Source: Gammaproteobacteria bacterium
Lineage (GTDB): Bacteria > Pseudomonadota > Gammaproteobacteria > UBA6429 > Thiohalophilaceae
Assembly: GCA_024641445.1 (NCBI GenBank)
Contig: JAHEDA010000029.1
Location: forward strand, 1-15,432
DNA length: 15,432 nt
Direction of reading: 5' to 3'
The position numbers were made by a program, and so were the translations under genes. Under the pieces are notes generated by a model. The model worked only from the letters and a program-made list of their open reading frames with translations. It was not told the DNA's origin and did not search any database. Numbering within the stretch: position 1 is the first letter of the stretch; every line of letters begins with the position of its first letter. Shown here piece by piece: positions 1 through 9,425 of this stretch.

Positions 1-1365
<1,365 letters not shown>

Positions 1366-1380
1366 CCAGGAGCACTGAGT

Positions 1381-3228
1381 ATGCCACGCATTCTGATCAC
1401 CGATACCACCCTGCGCGACGCCCATCAGTCACTGCTGGCCACGCGTATGCGCACGGTGGACATGCTACCCATCTGCGAAAAAATGGACGCCATCGGGTTC
1501 TGGTCGCTAGAGGTCTGGGGTGGTGCCACCTACGATGCCTGCCTGCGTTTTTTGAAGGAAGACCCATGGGAACGTCTGCGTGCCCTGCGTAAGGCCTTGC
1601 CCAATACGCAACTGCAAATGCTTCTACGTGGACAGAATCTACTGGGATACCGACATTATGCTGATGATGTCGTGCGTGAATTCGTCAAACGTGCCGCCAC
1701 CAATGGCATAGATGTATTCCGCATCTTCGACGCTATGAATGACCTGCGTAACCTGAGTGTTTCCATCGAGGCGGTCAAAAAGGCCGCCAAACATGCGCAA
1801 GGCGTCATCTGTTACACCACCAGCCCCGTCCATACAGTGGCCCAGTTTGTGAGGCAGGCAGTCGAATTGGAACAGATGGATTGCGACAGTATCGCGATTA
1901 AGGATATGGCAGGTTTATTGGTCCCATCCGTCTGTGCTGAGTTGGTCACACAGTTGCGAAATAAGATCGGCATCCCGATTCACCTTCACTCCCATTCCAC
2001 GGCGGGACTCGCCAGCATGTGTCACTATGAGGCCATTCGTTGTGGCGCGGCCGGGATCGATACCGCAATTTCCTCGCTCTCAGGTGGAACCAGTCACCCC
2101 CCAACTGAGAGCATGGTGGCGGCGTTACGCGGCACCGATTTTGACACAGGTCTCGATCTTGAGCGTCTGCAAGAGATTGGTTTCTATTTCTATGATGTGC
2201 GCAAGAAATATAAACGCTTCGAAAGCGACTATACCGGTGTCGATACGCGGGTACAGGTCAACCAGGTCCCTGGGGGCATGATATCGAACCTGTCACATCA
2301 GCTAAAGCAACAGGATGCCCTCTCGCGCATGCCGGAGGTGCTAAGAGAAATCCCGATTGTGCGCAAAGACCTGGGCTATCCGCCTCTGGTGACCCCTACC
2401 TCGCAGATCGTCGGTACCCAGGCGGTCATAAACGTACTCAATGGCGAACGCTACAAGATAATCACCAACGAGGTGAAATTGTATCTACAAGGCAAGTATG
2501 GTCACGCACCGGGTAACATTGACCTTGCGGTCAGGCGTAAGGCTATCGGCAATGCGGAAATTATTGATGTCAGGCCTGCGGACCTGTTGCCGATAGAGAT
2601 GGATCGGCTACGTAAGGAAATTGGCGGGCTGGCACTTAACGAAGAAGACATCCTCAGTTACGCCATGTTCCCTGAGGTCGGCAAGACTTTTCTGGAAGAA
2701 CGCGCGGCAGGCACCTTGACGCCTGAGACAATGGATGCACCCGAGTCAATTACTGAATCAGCGCGGAAGGGTGCCAGCGAATTCAATATCAGTTTGCATG
2801 GGGAGACCTACCACATCAAAATCACCGGCACCGGGCTACATACCCAGGACCAAACCCGCCTTTATTACATGAGTGTCGATGGATTACCTGAAGAGATTAT
2901 GGTGGAGAATCTCGATGAGATTCCGCTGGGCCTCCTCCAAGGTGGCGCTCAGTCTGTTCAGACGAGTGCAGCCCCTGTTAACAGTGGCGAGGGTCGACGT
3001 GCAAGGGCAACACAACCCGGCCACGTCACTGCCGCAATGCCCTGCACAATCGTAGATGTCCTCGTCGCCGTGAATGACAAGGTCCAGGCCGGGCAAGCGA
3101 TAGTGGTAACCGAGGCCATGAAGATGGAGACCGAGATCCACGCACCGATTGGCGGCAGCATCAAGGCCGTGCATGTCAAGAAGGGCGATGCTGTAACGCC
3201 TCACGAGACCCTGATAGAAATCGAATAA
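1381..3228 (+). CDS. pycB: Pyruvate carboxylase subunit B / oxaloacetate decarboxylase alpha-type subunit
   Basis: Moves the carboxyl group between carboxybiotin and pyruvate. The N-terminal TIM-barrel carboxyltransferase domain contains TLRDAHQSLLATR (metal ligand Asp13), IKDMAGLL with the lysine that is carbamylated in this family (Lys174), and HLHSHSTAG with metal-binding His203 and His205. A conserved middle domain (roughly 300-460) follows. The C-terminal biotinyl domain carries EAMKMETE, with biotin expected on Lys581. The 615-residue length is normal. Start: ATG with AGGAG at 1368-1372. The same family includes OadA of the sodium-pumping oxaloacetate decarboxylase, but no beta or gamma membrane subunit is nearby and a biotin carboxylase lies directly upstream. 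I therefore infer an anaplerotic two-subunit pyruvate carboxylase; databases often label such genes oadA. Confidence 0.88.
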   Translation: MPRILITDTTLRDAHQSLLATRMRTVDMLPICEKMDAIGFWSLEVWGGATYDACLRFLKEDPWERLRALRKALPNTQLQMLLRGQNLLGYRHYADDVVREFVKRAATNGIDVFRIFDAMNDLRNLSVSIEAVKKAAKHAQGVICYTTSPVHTVAQFVRQAVELEQMDCDSIAIKDMAGLLVPSVCAELVTQLRNKIGIPIHLHSHSTAGLASMCHYEAIRCGAAGIDTAISSLSGGTSHPPTESMVAALRGTDFDTGLDLERLQEIGFYFYDVRKKYKRFESDYTGVDTRVQVNQVPGGMISNLSHQLKQQDALSRMPEVLREIPIVRKDLGYPPLVTPTSQIVGTQAVINVLNGERYKIITNEVKLYLQGKYGHAPGNIDLAVRRKAIGNAEIIDVRPADLLPIEMDRLRKEIGGLALNEEDILSYAMFPEVGKTFLEERAAGTLTPETMDAPESITESARKGASEFNISLHGETYHIKITGTGLHTQDQTRLYYMSVDGLPEEIMVENLDEIPLGLLQGGAQSVQTSAAPVNSGEGRRARATQPGHVTAAMPCTIVDVLVAVNDKVQAGQAIVVTEAMKMETEIHAPIGGSIKAVHVKKGDAVTPHETLIEIE

Positions 3229-3277
3229 ATGCCTAACTTTCGTTACAATGCGCTCCCCAAGCTCAGGCGCATCGACT

Positions 3278-3856
3278 ATGCACAATATTGTACTTGCCTC
3301 CACCTCCCCTTACCGAAGGGCGATACTTGAGAAGCTGGGCCTGCCCTTTTCAACGCAATCACCTCACGTCGATGAAACCAGGCTCACCAATGAAACCGCA
3401 TCAAGTATGGTTGCTCGCCTCTCGCAACTTAAGGCAGAGGCAGTAGCAAGCACGACTGCACCATCACTCATTATTGGTTCAGATCAGTGCGCCGTAATCA
3501 ATGAAGAGATTATTGGTAAGCCAGAGACCCATGATAGGGCAGTTCAACAACTACGCCAGGCATCAGGGCGGTGTGTCACTTTCTTCACGGGTCTATGTCT
3601 GATCAACACAGCGACACACCATATTCACTTGGAGGTCGTACCGTTCATGGTCCACTTCCGCATACTGTCCGCAGATCAGATTGAAAATTACTTACGGAAA
3701 GATCAACCCTACAATTGTGCGGGCAGCTTCAAGTCTGAGGGACTCGGCATATCCCTATTTGAGCGCTTGGAAGGTGACGACCCGAACACCCTCATGGGCC
3801 TGCCACTCATCCGCCTGATTCGGATGTTGGAGCACGAGGGTGTCAGGGTAATTTGA
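3278..3856 (+). CDS. yceF: Maf-family nucleotide pyrophosphatase, YceF type (7-methyl-GTP pyrophosphatase)
   Basis: House-cleaning enzyme. The YceF branch of Maf proteins hydrolyses 7-methyl-GTP to the monophosphate, keeping modified nucleotides out of RNA. The protein opens LASTSPYRRAILEKLGLPF. It holds the catalytic-aspartate motif IGSDQ and the block CAGSFKSEGLGISLFERLEG followed by DPNTLMGLPLI, all close to E. coli YceF (about 194 residues; here 192). I chose the ATG at 3278 because homology begins there. The in-frame ATG at 3248 adds ten unrelated residues and overlaps a -10-like TACAAT (3244-3249), although no good -35 box is visible. The ribosome site is weak (AGG at 3265-3267). The stop lies 2 bases from the stop of the convergent sppA. 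The usual neighbours yceD-rpmF-plsX are absent upstream; pycB is there instead. Confidence 0.9.
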   Translation: MHNIVLASTSPYRRAILEKLGLPFSTQSPHVDETRLTNETASSMVARLSQLKAEAVASTTAPSLIIGSDQCAVINEEIIGKPETHDRAVQQLRQASGRCVTFFTGLCLINTATHHIHLEVVPFMVHFRILSADQIENYLRKDQPYNCAGSFKSEGLGISLFERLEGDDPNTLMGLPLIRLIRMLEHEGVRVI

Positions 3857-3858
3857 TC

Positions 3859-4848
3859 TTATTGCAGGTTGGGCTCGGCGCTGAGACCGCTAATCTTCAT
3901 CATGGCATTTGCCGCAGAGGCACCAATGCGCTCGGCAAAGCGTTCAAGCAAGCGTCGTCGAGGCGTATAGTCGACGATATCCTCCGCCTTGATGACCTCA
4001 CGCGCGACATAACCAGGACTCCCCAATCCGTCTACCAAACCAAGACGCATACCCTGCTCTCCGGTCCAAAACATACCACTAAAAAGATTGGGATCGTTAG
4101 AGAGGCGTTCGCCACGGCCTGTTTTTACCGCATCAATAAATTGCTGATGGATAATCGCGAGTTGTTTTTTGATGTGAGCGACATCAGAGGGTTTCTCGGG
4201 TGAAAAGGGGTCTAACATTCCCTTGTGCTCCCCCGCAGTATAGAGACGACGTTCTACACCCAGCTTTTCCATGCCCTTGGTAAAACCAAAACCGTTCATG
4301 AGGACACCGATAGAGCCGACGATACTGGCCTTGTCGGCATAAATCTCATCTGCTGCAGAGGCGATGTAATAGCCACCCGAAGCACACATATCCGCCACTA
4401 CGGCATACACCCTAATTGCCGGGTGTTTGCCACGCAGACGTTTGATTTCGTCGTAAACATACCCCGCCTGAACCGGACTCCCGCCAGGGCTATTGATGCG
4501 AAGGATGATCCCGGCGGTATTGGAGTCTTCGAAGGCGGCCCGCAAGCCCGTCACGATGTTGTCTGCGCTGGCATCGGCATTTTCAGCAATCACCCCAGTG
4601 ACATCCACCATGGCAGTATGTTTTCCTACGCCGAGTTTTGCCGTCTCGCCTGAGTCGGGGTAATAAATAAGCAGGAGGATAAAAAACAAATACGCAAACA
4701 TGAGTGACTTGAAAAAGATATTCCATCGACGTGTTCGACGCTGCTCATTTAACGAGGCAAAGGCCAGTCGATTGATAAGGTCCTGCTGCCATTTTGCATC
4801 TACCTGACTGGGTGCAGGTGTTTGATTTGATGTGTTGGGATCTTCCAC
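3859..4848 (-). CDS. sppA: S49-family signal peptide peptidase, short SppA/SohB type
   Basis: Membrane-anchored serine protease that would cleave remnant signal peptides or small membrane proteins. From the GTG start, residues about 44-63 form one transmembrane segment (core FFKSLMFAYLFFILLLIYY) after a charged cytoplasmic N-terminus. The S49 domain follows: INSPGGSP, then MCASGGYYIASAADEIYA with nucleophile Ser157, and GEHKGMLDPF with the general-base Lys209. At about 330 residues it is the single-domain type, half the size of E. coli SppA. Start choice: AAGGA (4859-4863, read on the minus strand) lies 10 bases before GTG 4848 but only 4 before an in-frame TTG at 4854, so I prefer GTG. It is the last gene of the rluC-HAD-sppA unit, 36 bases after the HAD stop, an order I recall from Pseudomonas. 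Confidence 0.9.
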   Translation of the reverse strand: MEDPNTSNQTPAPSQVDAKWQQDLINRLAFASLNEQRRTRRWNIFFKSLMFAYLFFILLLIYYPDSGETAKLGVGKHTAMVDVTGVIAENADASADNIVTGLRAAFEDSNTAGIILRINSPGGSPVQAGYVYDEIKRLRGKHPAIRVYAVVADMCASGGYYIASAADEIYADKASIVGSIGVLMNGFGFTKGMEKLGVERRLYTAGEHKGMLDPFSPEKPSDVAHIKKQLAIIHQQFIDAVKTGRGERLSNDPNLFSGMFWTGEQGMRLGLVDGLGSPGYVAREVIKAEDIVDYTPRRRLLERFAERIGASAANAMMKISGLSAEPNLQ

Positions 4849-4884
4849 GTTCAATGAGTCCTTGTTGACGGTGTGAGTGAGAGT

Positions 4885-5574
4885 TTAGGTCGTTCCATTC
4901 CCGATATCTATCTTCGACTGCGTCATTAACCAATGGTGCAGAGCAGGTATCGAGTCGGCACAATGAAAGGGTTTTAGGTCAAGGAGTCGTTTTTTCTCGT
5001 GCACGCCATAGCTTACTGCGACAGCACGGGTACGGGCATTGTGGGCCATCTGGATGTCATATTCGGTATCGCCAACCATCAGGGTGTTGTTGGCCGCAAC
5101 ACCTACAAAATCCATCACCTCAAGCAGCATTTGTGGATGGGGCTTGGATTGGGTCTCGTCGGCACAACGTGTGACATGAAACAGCTCGCGCACCCCAGAG
5201 TAGTCCAGTGATTCGTCCAGGCCGCGGCGCCCCTTGCCAGTGGCCACCGCCAGGAAATAACCCTGTCGTGACAGGTCATGTAACATCGCAGCAGCACCCT
5301 CGAACATCGGCGAGGGCGTCTGATCCTTTACCAGATACTGGTGGCGGTACCCATCAACCAGGGAGTGGTGAGTCGTCTCACCACTCCCTGGGTACAAGGC
5401 CTTAACCGCCTCAAATAATCCCAAACCTATAATATTTTTGATCTCGTGGGTGAAGCGTTCTGGCAAAGATAGTTCGGCGATAGCCCCCTGCATGCAGGCG
5501 ACGATGCGGGCCTCGGAGTCCATCAGGGTCCCGTCCCAGTCAAACACAATTAGTTGGCTATCAGTGTGGGGCAT
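4885..5574 (-). CDS. HAD-superfamily hydrolase, phosphoglycolate phosphatase-like
   Basis: Cytoplasmic phosphatase of the haloacid dehalogenase superfamily; the substrate is not known from sequence. Motif I is VFDWDGTLMDSE (nucleophile Asp12, acid/base Asp14). An alpha-helical cap follows (about 20-85, subclass I). Motif II is AVATGKGRRGLD, motif III the lysine of SKPHPQM, and motif IV MVGDTEYDIQMA. The length of 229 residues is normal for Gph-like enzymes. Its ATG lies inside rluC: the reading frames overlap by 14 bases and no ribosome site is visible, suggesting translational coupling. The gene contains a perfect 15-bp inverted repeat (5358-5391) in the cap-domain codons. HAD genes next to rluC are common in gammaproteobacteria, so a phosphoglycolate or nucleotide phosphatase role is plausible but unproven. 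Confidence 0.88.
   Translation of the reverse strand: MPHTDSQLIVFDWDGTLMDSEARIVACMQGAIAELSLPERFTHEIKNIIGLGLFEAVKALYPGSGETTHHSLVDGYRHQYLVKDQTPSPMFEGAAAMLHDLSRQGYFLAVATGKGRRGLDESLDYSGVRELFHVTRCADETQSKPHPQMLLEVMDFVGVAANNTLMVGDTEYDIQMAHNARTRAVAVSYGVHEKKRLLDLKPFHCADSIPALHHWLMTQSKIDIGNGTT
5358..5391. repeat. Perfect 15-bp inverted repeat inside the HAD gene
   Basis: CCAGGGAGTGGTGAG (5358-5372) and its exact reverse complement (5377-5391) are separated by TCGT. In RNA this is a 15-bp GC-rich stem with a 4-base loop. A flanking GTACC (5347-5351) can pair with GGTAC (5391-5395) if a few bases bulge out. No T-run follows on either strand, so it is not a standard intrinsic terminator. It encodes PGSGETTHHSLV of the cap domain without breaking the frame. 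Confidence 0.85.
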
Positions 5575-6526
5575 CGATATTTAGTCGTTTTAATACTTCC
5601 AACAGATCATTGGGGAGAGGGGCCTTGATATCAATCACCGTGTTGTCATCGTGCAGGATAAAGCGAAGGCGCCAGGCATGGAGGAACAGGCGCTTCAGGC
5701 CATAGGCCTTCAATCGTTGATTGAACACTTCATCACCATACTTGTCATCACCCGCAATGGGGTAACCCGTATGTGCACAGTGCACCCGTGCCTGATGGGT
5801 CCGCCCGGTCTCGAGTTTGATTTCTAACAGGCTGGCAAGTTCAGTAGACACTAAAGGTAAAAGGTGGCTGCGCGAGGGCTTTCCTGCATCGTTTACGGTG
5901 ACCATGCGTTCGCCGGATTGCAGAACATTTTTATACAAGGGGGCATCGACGATACGCTCCCCTCCCGGCCAGTCTCCCCGCACCAGGGCCAGGTAACGCT
6001 TATCCACACCGTTCTCGCGCAGGAGCTCATGCAGGATACGTAGCGCACTGCGGCGTTTGGCCAGGACGATACAGCCGGAGGTATCCCGATCCAGCCGGTG
6101 TACCAGCTCGATATCATTGTATTCCGGCTTCAAGGCGCGCACGGCCTCAATCAGGCCATAGTTCACGCCGCTGCCGCCATGCACCGCGAGTCCGCTGGGT
6201 TTGTTGATAATCAGCAGGCGTTTGTCTTCATAGAGAATATTCCGTGTCACATCGTTCAGGGTACGCTCCCCTGGGGTGGCCGGGTCTCGTTCAGCAACAC
6301 GTACCGGTGGAATTCGGATCTCATCGCCTTCCTGGACGCGATATTCGGGTTTGATTCGACCCTTATTGGCCCTCACCTCCCCCTTACGCAGGATGCGATA
6401 GATCAGGCTCCGGGGGACTCCCTTGAGTCGGGCGAGCAGAAAATTGTCGATACGCTGCCCTGCCTGCTCGGCCTCCACAGTTACCCACTGTACCCCTGAG
6501 GGTCTGTCTTTTTGTTCAGAATCCAT
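5561..6526 (-). CDS. rluC: 23S rRNA pseudouridine synthase (955/2504/2580)
   Basis: Converts three uridines of 23S rRNA (positions 955, 2504 and 2580 in E. coli numbering) to pseudouridine during assembly of the large ribosomal subunit. An N-terminal S4 RNA-binding domain spans about 24-75 (QRIDNFLLARLKGVPRSLIY, then RKGEVRANKGRIKPEYRV). The catalytic domain has the RluA-family signature HRLDRDTSGCIVLAK with catalytic Asp146, and GRTHQARVHCAHTGYPIAGD near the C-terminus. Its 321 residues match E. coli RluC (319). It is the first gene of a minus-strand unit with the HAD and sppA genes and is divergent from rne, as in E. coli. No clear Shine-Dalgarno precedes the ATG. RluD or RluA is less likely given the close fit in length and the rne neighbourhood. 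Confidence 0.93.
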   Translation of the reverse strand: MDSEQKDRPSGVQWVTVEAEQAGQRIDNFLLARLKGVPRSLIYRILRKGEVRANKGRIKPEYRVQEGDEIRIPPVRVAERDPATPGERTLNDVTRNILYEDKRLLIINKPSGLAVHGGSGVNYGLIEAVRALKPEYNDIELVHRLDRDTSGCIVLAKRRSALRILHELLRENGVDKRYLALVRGDWPGGERIVDAPLYKNVLQSGERMVTVNDAGKPSRSHLLPLVSTELASLLEIKLETGRTHQARVHCAHTGYPIAGDDKYGDEVFNQRLKAYGLKRLFLHAWRLRFILHDDNTVIDIKAPLPNDLLEVLKRLNIDAPH

Positions 6527-6921
6527 AGCTTAAATAATGTCAAATGGGCCTCTCGGCCGATTGATGCCTATCAGGAACACTGATATATTCGCCCTTGACC
6601 TTGGCAATGCCAATGGTTAATGGCTGTACACGGTAAGGTTTTACGGCTGATTGCCCTAGGCAGTCGCCCCATTTATCTGAATACAGGTGTTTCCGACCTT
6701 GGCGTAATGAAGCCGCTGTCGAGAGACGTTTACTAACACAAGCGCTCCCATGGGCCGAAGGAACGGACATGGCGGGCAGACCAACTGTGTTCGTTCCACT
6801 GTAAGGCGCCGCATTGTATACGAGGCTGAGCGCCGGGGGTACTCGAACACCGCTGGTCTGGCGATCCCGCAGGTTCTGCACTTGCAGGCTGTGGTCGAGC
6901 GCCTTGATAAAAGGCACAACA
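6527..6921. promoter_or_regulatory. Divergent rluC/rne intergenic region with structured rne leader
   Basis: These 395 bases hold no convincing gene. They must contain the promoters of rluC (-) and rne (+), but I found no high-scoring -35/-10 pair. On the rne side several hairpins are visible: TTGGC-AAT-GCCAA (6601-6613); a 10-bp stem with one bulge and one wobble (6645-6668); and a 13-bp stem with three G-U pairs (6760-6772 with 6785-6797, 12-base loop). A last small hairpin covers the ribosome site. In E. coli the rne leader is about 360 bases and structured, and RNase E cleaves its own mRNA through it. A similar length and structure here suggest the same autoregulation; this is inference. 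Confidence 0.6.
6901..6915 (+). promoter_or_regulatory. Hairpin covering the rne ribosome-binding site
   Basis: GCCTT (6901-6905) can pair with AAGGC (6911-6915) around the loop GATAA. The right arm contains the AAGG that serves as Shine-Dalgarno, 7 bases before the rne ATG at 6922. The stem is only 5 bp, so it would modulate rather than block translation. It also fixes the start codon. Confidence 0.45.
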
Positions 6922-9315
6922 ATGAAGAGAATGCTGTTTAACGCAACTCAACCCGAAGAGTTGCGTGTTGCAATGGTAGATGGTCAGAACCTTTACGATC
7001 TGGACATCGAGACCACCGCACGGGAATCCAAAAAATCCAATATCTACAAGGGCAAAATCACCCGCATTGAGCCCAGTCTCGAGGCGGCCTTTGTCGATTA
7101 TGGTGCAGAACGTCATGGATTCCTGCCCCTGAAAGAAATATCCCGCGACTACTTTAAGAAAGATGCAGACCTATCGGGCCGCATCAACATTAAAGAGGTT
7201 CTCAACGAGGGCCAGGAAATCCTGGTCCAGATCGGCAAGGAAGAGCGTGGCAATAAAGGTGCGGCACTAACCACCTTTATCAGTCTTGCAGGTCGCTATT
7301 TAGTATTGATGCCCAACAATCCACGCGCAGGTGGTGTATCCCGTCGCATCGAAGGTGAAGACCGTAGTGAGGCCCGCGATGCCTTGAGTGAACTGACCCT
7401 GCCAGATGACATGGGCATGATTCTGCGAACGGCGGGTGTGGGTAAGAGCGTTGAAGAACTGCAATGGGACCTCGATATGCTACTGCAACTTTGGAAAGCT
7501 ATCGATGAGGGCGTTAACACCCGCCCCGCCCCTTTCCTGGTCTATCAGGAGAGTAATCTCATCACCCGTGCCATCCGTGACTATCTCCGCAATGACATTA
7601 GTGAAATTCTGGTAGACGAAAAAGAGGTCTACGAGAAGGCGCGCGAGTTCATGCAATTGGTGATGCCAATGAATATGAACAAGATCAAGTTCTATGCCGA
7701 TCCTGTCCCGCTGTTTACACGCTACCAGATCGAGTCGCAGATAGAATCCGCCTTCCAGCGCGAGGTGCGTCTGCCCTCGGGTGGCGCGGTAGTTATTGAC
7801 CATACCGAGGCCCTAATCTCAATTGACATCAACTCGGCCAAGGCGACCAAGGGTGGAGATATTGAAGAGACGGCACTCAACACCAATCTGGAAGCCGCCG
7901 ATGAGATCGCTCGCCAGTTACGCCTGCGTGACCTGGGTGGGCTTATCGTTATCGACTTTATCGATATGACCCCCGCAAAAAATCAGCGTGATGTAGAAAA
8001 CCGGTTGCGTGACGCCCTCAAGCTTGACCGCGCCCGTGTCCAGGTTGGTCGCATCTCCCGCTTTGGCCTGTTAGAAATGTCGCGCCAGCGTCTACGTCCA
8101 TCACTTGGCGAATCCAGTCAGGTGGTGTGCCCACGTTGTAATGGGCAAGGGACTATTCGTGGCGTTGAGTCGCTCTCACTCTCTGTTTTGCGAGTCATCG
8201 AAGAAGAATCGATGAAAGAAAAAACATCGCGTATCGTCGCGCAAATGCCAGTTGAGGTTGCAACCTTCCTCTTGAATGAAAAGCGTGATGCGATCGCCGA
8301 GATCGAAAAGCGCCAGAAGGTGACCATACTGCTGGTGCCGAACATACACATGCAGACACCGCATTATGATGTGCAGCGCGTGCGTGACAATGAACTCACG
8401 CAAGACATGCTCAAACAGCATAGCTATGACTTGGCCCACAAGCCTGACGAAGAGAAGGAAGAACTACTCACCTCCAAGACCCGTCACATCCCCGAAGAGG
8501 CGATGGTCAAGACGGTGGCACCGCCTACCCCGGCCCCTGTCACCGTAGCGGCAAAAACCGGTTTGTTTGTACGCATCTGGCGTGCCCTGTTTGGAACCGG
8601 TGCGCGTAAACCTGCCCCGGCACGTGAAGAGCAACGTCGTGGGCGTCACCCACAACAGCAAATGCGCGGCCGAAATCAGAGCGGACGCAATAAACCCGGA
8701 ACGGGGTCGCAACAGTCACAACGTCGCAACACCCCTACACCTTCTGCTTCGCAGGCACGCCGTGAGAATCCCGCCCCACAGGCTCGGCGCGAGGCATCTA
8801 CCCAGCAAGACACTCAAGAGAGCAGGGCTCAACAGACCGCACGACCACAGCAACAGGTACCGATTGAGAAATCTGAGCAAATCGATACTGATACCACGCA
8901 GTCGTCGCAAGAGAATCGCGCTCAGGGTCAGGGGCAACGCCGTGGTCGTCGCGGTGGCCGTCGCCGTCGCAGTGGTGGTAATCGACCACAGGGTAACGGA
9001 CAAGAATTTACGCCTAATGAGGCGCGTGATTCGGAGAATGATAATGTCGGGAACTCCGAGGGCGGCGACTCAACATCAAATAGCCATACGCCTCGTGAAC
9101 ATCACCATGAGCGATTCGAGACGGGTACAACCCCTCGTAGCCCTGAACAGACGCAGGCAAGCAGCGAGACGCGCACAGAACGCCCTGAAGCTTCCAGTGC
9201 ATCCTCAGCCTATATACCCACTGAGGGCTCTACGGTATACGTTATAAAACCCTCTGGCGTGGTTGACCGGGAGAGTGCGCCCACCCCGGCAAACAAGGAC
9301 GAAACATCAGCCTGA
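6922..9315 (+). CDS. rne: Ribonuclease E with shortened C-terminal scaffold
   Basis: Endoribonuclease central to mRNA decay and to rRNA and tRNA processing; membrane-bound core of the RNA degradosome. MKRMLFNATQPEELRVA begins exactly as E. coli RNase E, so the ATG at 6922 is the start; the open frame from 6814 is leader. The S1 domain lies around residues 35-120. Catalytic Asp302 (ISIDINSAKATKGGD) and Asp345 (IVIDFIDMTP) and the zinc-link motif CPRC (403-406) match E. coli 303, 346 and 404-407. After about 525 the chain is disordered and rich in Gln, Arg, Ser and Thr. TGLFVRIWRALFG (546-558) resembles the amphipathic membrane-binding segment, and RRGRRGGRRRR (673-683) an RNA-binding arginine patch. 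The total is 797 residues against 1061 in E. coli, the shortening being in the scaffold. I do not recognise the enolase, RhlB or PNPase sites. Confidence 0.96.
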   Translation: MKRMLFNATQPEELRVAMVDGQNLYDLDIETTARESKKSNIYKGKITRIEPSLEAAFVDYGAERHGFLPLKEISRDYFKKDADLSGRINIKEVLNEGQEILVQIGKEERGNKGAALTTFISLAGRYLVLMPNNPRAGGVSRRIEGEDRSEARDALSELTLPDDMGMILRTAGVGKSVEELQWDLDMLLQLWKAIDEGVNTRPAPFLVYQESNLITRAIRDYLRNDISEILVDEKEVYEKAREFMQLVMPMNMNKIKFYADPVPLFTRYQIESQIESAFQREVRLPSGGAVVIDHTEALISIDINSAKATKGGDIEETALNTNLEAADEIARQLRLRDLGGLIVIDFIDMTPAKNQRDVENRLRDALKLDRARVQVGRISRFGLLEMSRQRLRPSLGESSQVVCPRCNGQGTIRGVESLSLSVLRVIEEESMKEKTSRIVAQMPVEVATFLLNEKRDAIAEIEKRQKVTILLVPNIHMQTPHYDVQRVRDNELTQDMLKQHSYDLAHKPDEEKEELLTSKTRHIPEEAMVKTVAPPTPAPVTVAAKTGLFVRIWRALFGTGARKPAPAREEQRRGRHPQQQMRGRNQSGRNKPGTGSQQSQRRNTPTPSASQARRENPAPQARREASTQQDTQESRAQQTARPQQQVPIEKSEQIDTDTTQSSQENRAQGQGQRRGRRGGRRRRSGGNRPQGNGQEFTPNEARDSENDNVGNSEGGDSTSNSHTPREHHHERFETGTTPRSPEQTQASSETRTERPEASSASSAYIPTEGSTVYVIKPSGVVDRESAPTPANKDETSA

Positions 9316-9322
9316 TGATTTT

Positions 9323-9356
9323 CCGGGGTAAGGCAACCCTTACCCCGGTTATTTTT
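9323..9356 (+). terminator. Intrinsic terminator of rne
   Basis: A perfect 11-bp stem CCGGGGTAAGG (9323-9333) / CCTTACCCCGG (9338-9348) with loop CAAC is followed by TTATTTTT. It lies 8 bases after the rne stop. It separates rne from the FliL-like gene, which must therefore have its own promoter. Confidence 0.93.
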
Positions 9357-9425
9357 CGAACAGTCTCAAGCCAATGGGGATTGCGCCGATATGTCACTAA
9401 GTCACACTACAAATTAGGTGAAACT

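Noticed and set aside
1381..3228. Reading pycB as part of a sodium-pumping oxaloacetate decarboxylase.
   Set aside because: No beta or gamma membrane subunit is adjacent, and a biotin carboxylase gene lies directly upstream.
3244..3249. TACAAT as a promoter -10 box for yceF.
   Set aside because: No acceptable -35 box lies 15-19 bases upstream; kept only as a note under yceF.
4225..4653. A 142-codon plus-strand frame inside sppA.
   Set aside because: It is antisense to the strongly conserved S49 catalytic region and has no protein-like composition.
5265..5278. Short palindrome CCTGTCGTGACAGG in the HAD gene.
   Set aside because: Five or six base pairs are expected by chance; it shares nothing with the 15-bp repeat nearby.
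6820..6915. A tRNA-like stretch on the minus strand containing GTTCGAGTACC, like a T-arm.
   Set aside because: The putative T-stem does not pair correctly and no matching acceptor or anticodon arms can be drawn.
6540..6917. Minus-strand open frames of about 90-125 codons in the rluC-rne gap.
   Set aside because: They overlap each other and the rne leader, have no ribosome site and no family resemblance.
6814..6921. N-terminal extension of RNase E from an upstream in-frame ATG.
   Set aside because: The protein matches E. coli RNase E from MKRML onward and AAGG sits just before ATG 6922; the upstream codons give unrelated Arg/Cys/Trp-rich sequence in a structured leader.
8567..9247. A 226-codon open frame in another frame across the rne C-terminal region.
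   Set aside because: It is an arginine/valine-rich shadow of the repetitive Gln/Arg codons of RNase E and resembles no protein family.
9315..9425. Earlier start for the FliL-like gene overlapping the rne stop.
   Set aside because: It would require translation through the rne terminator hairpin, and a signal peptide with a ribosome site begins at GTG 9426.
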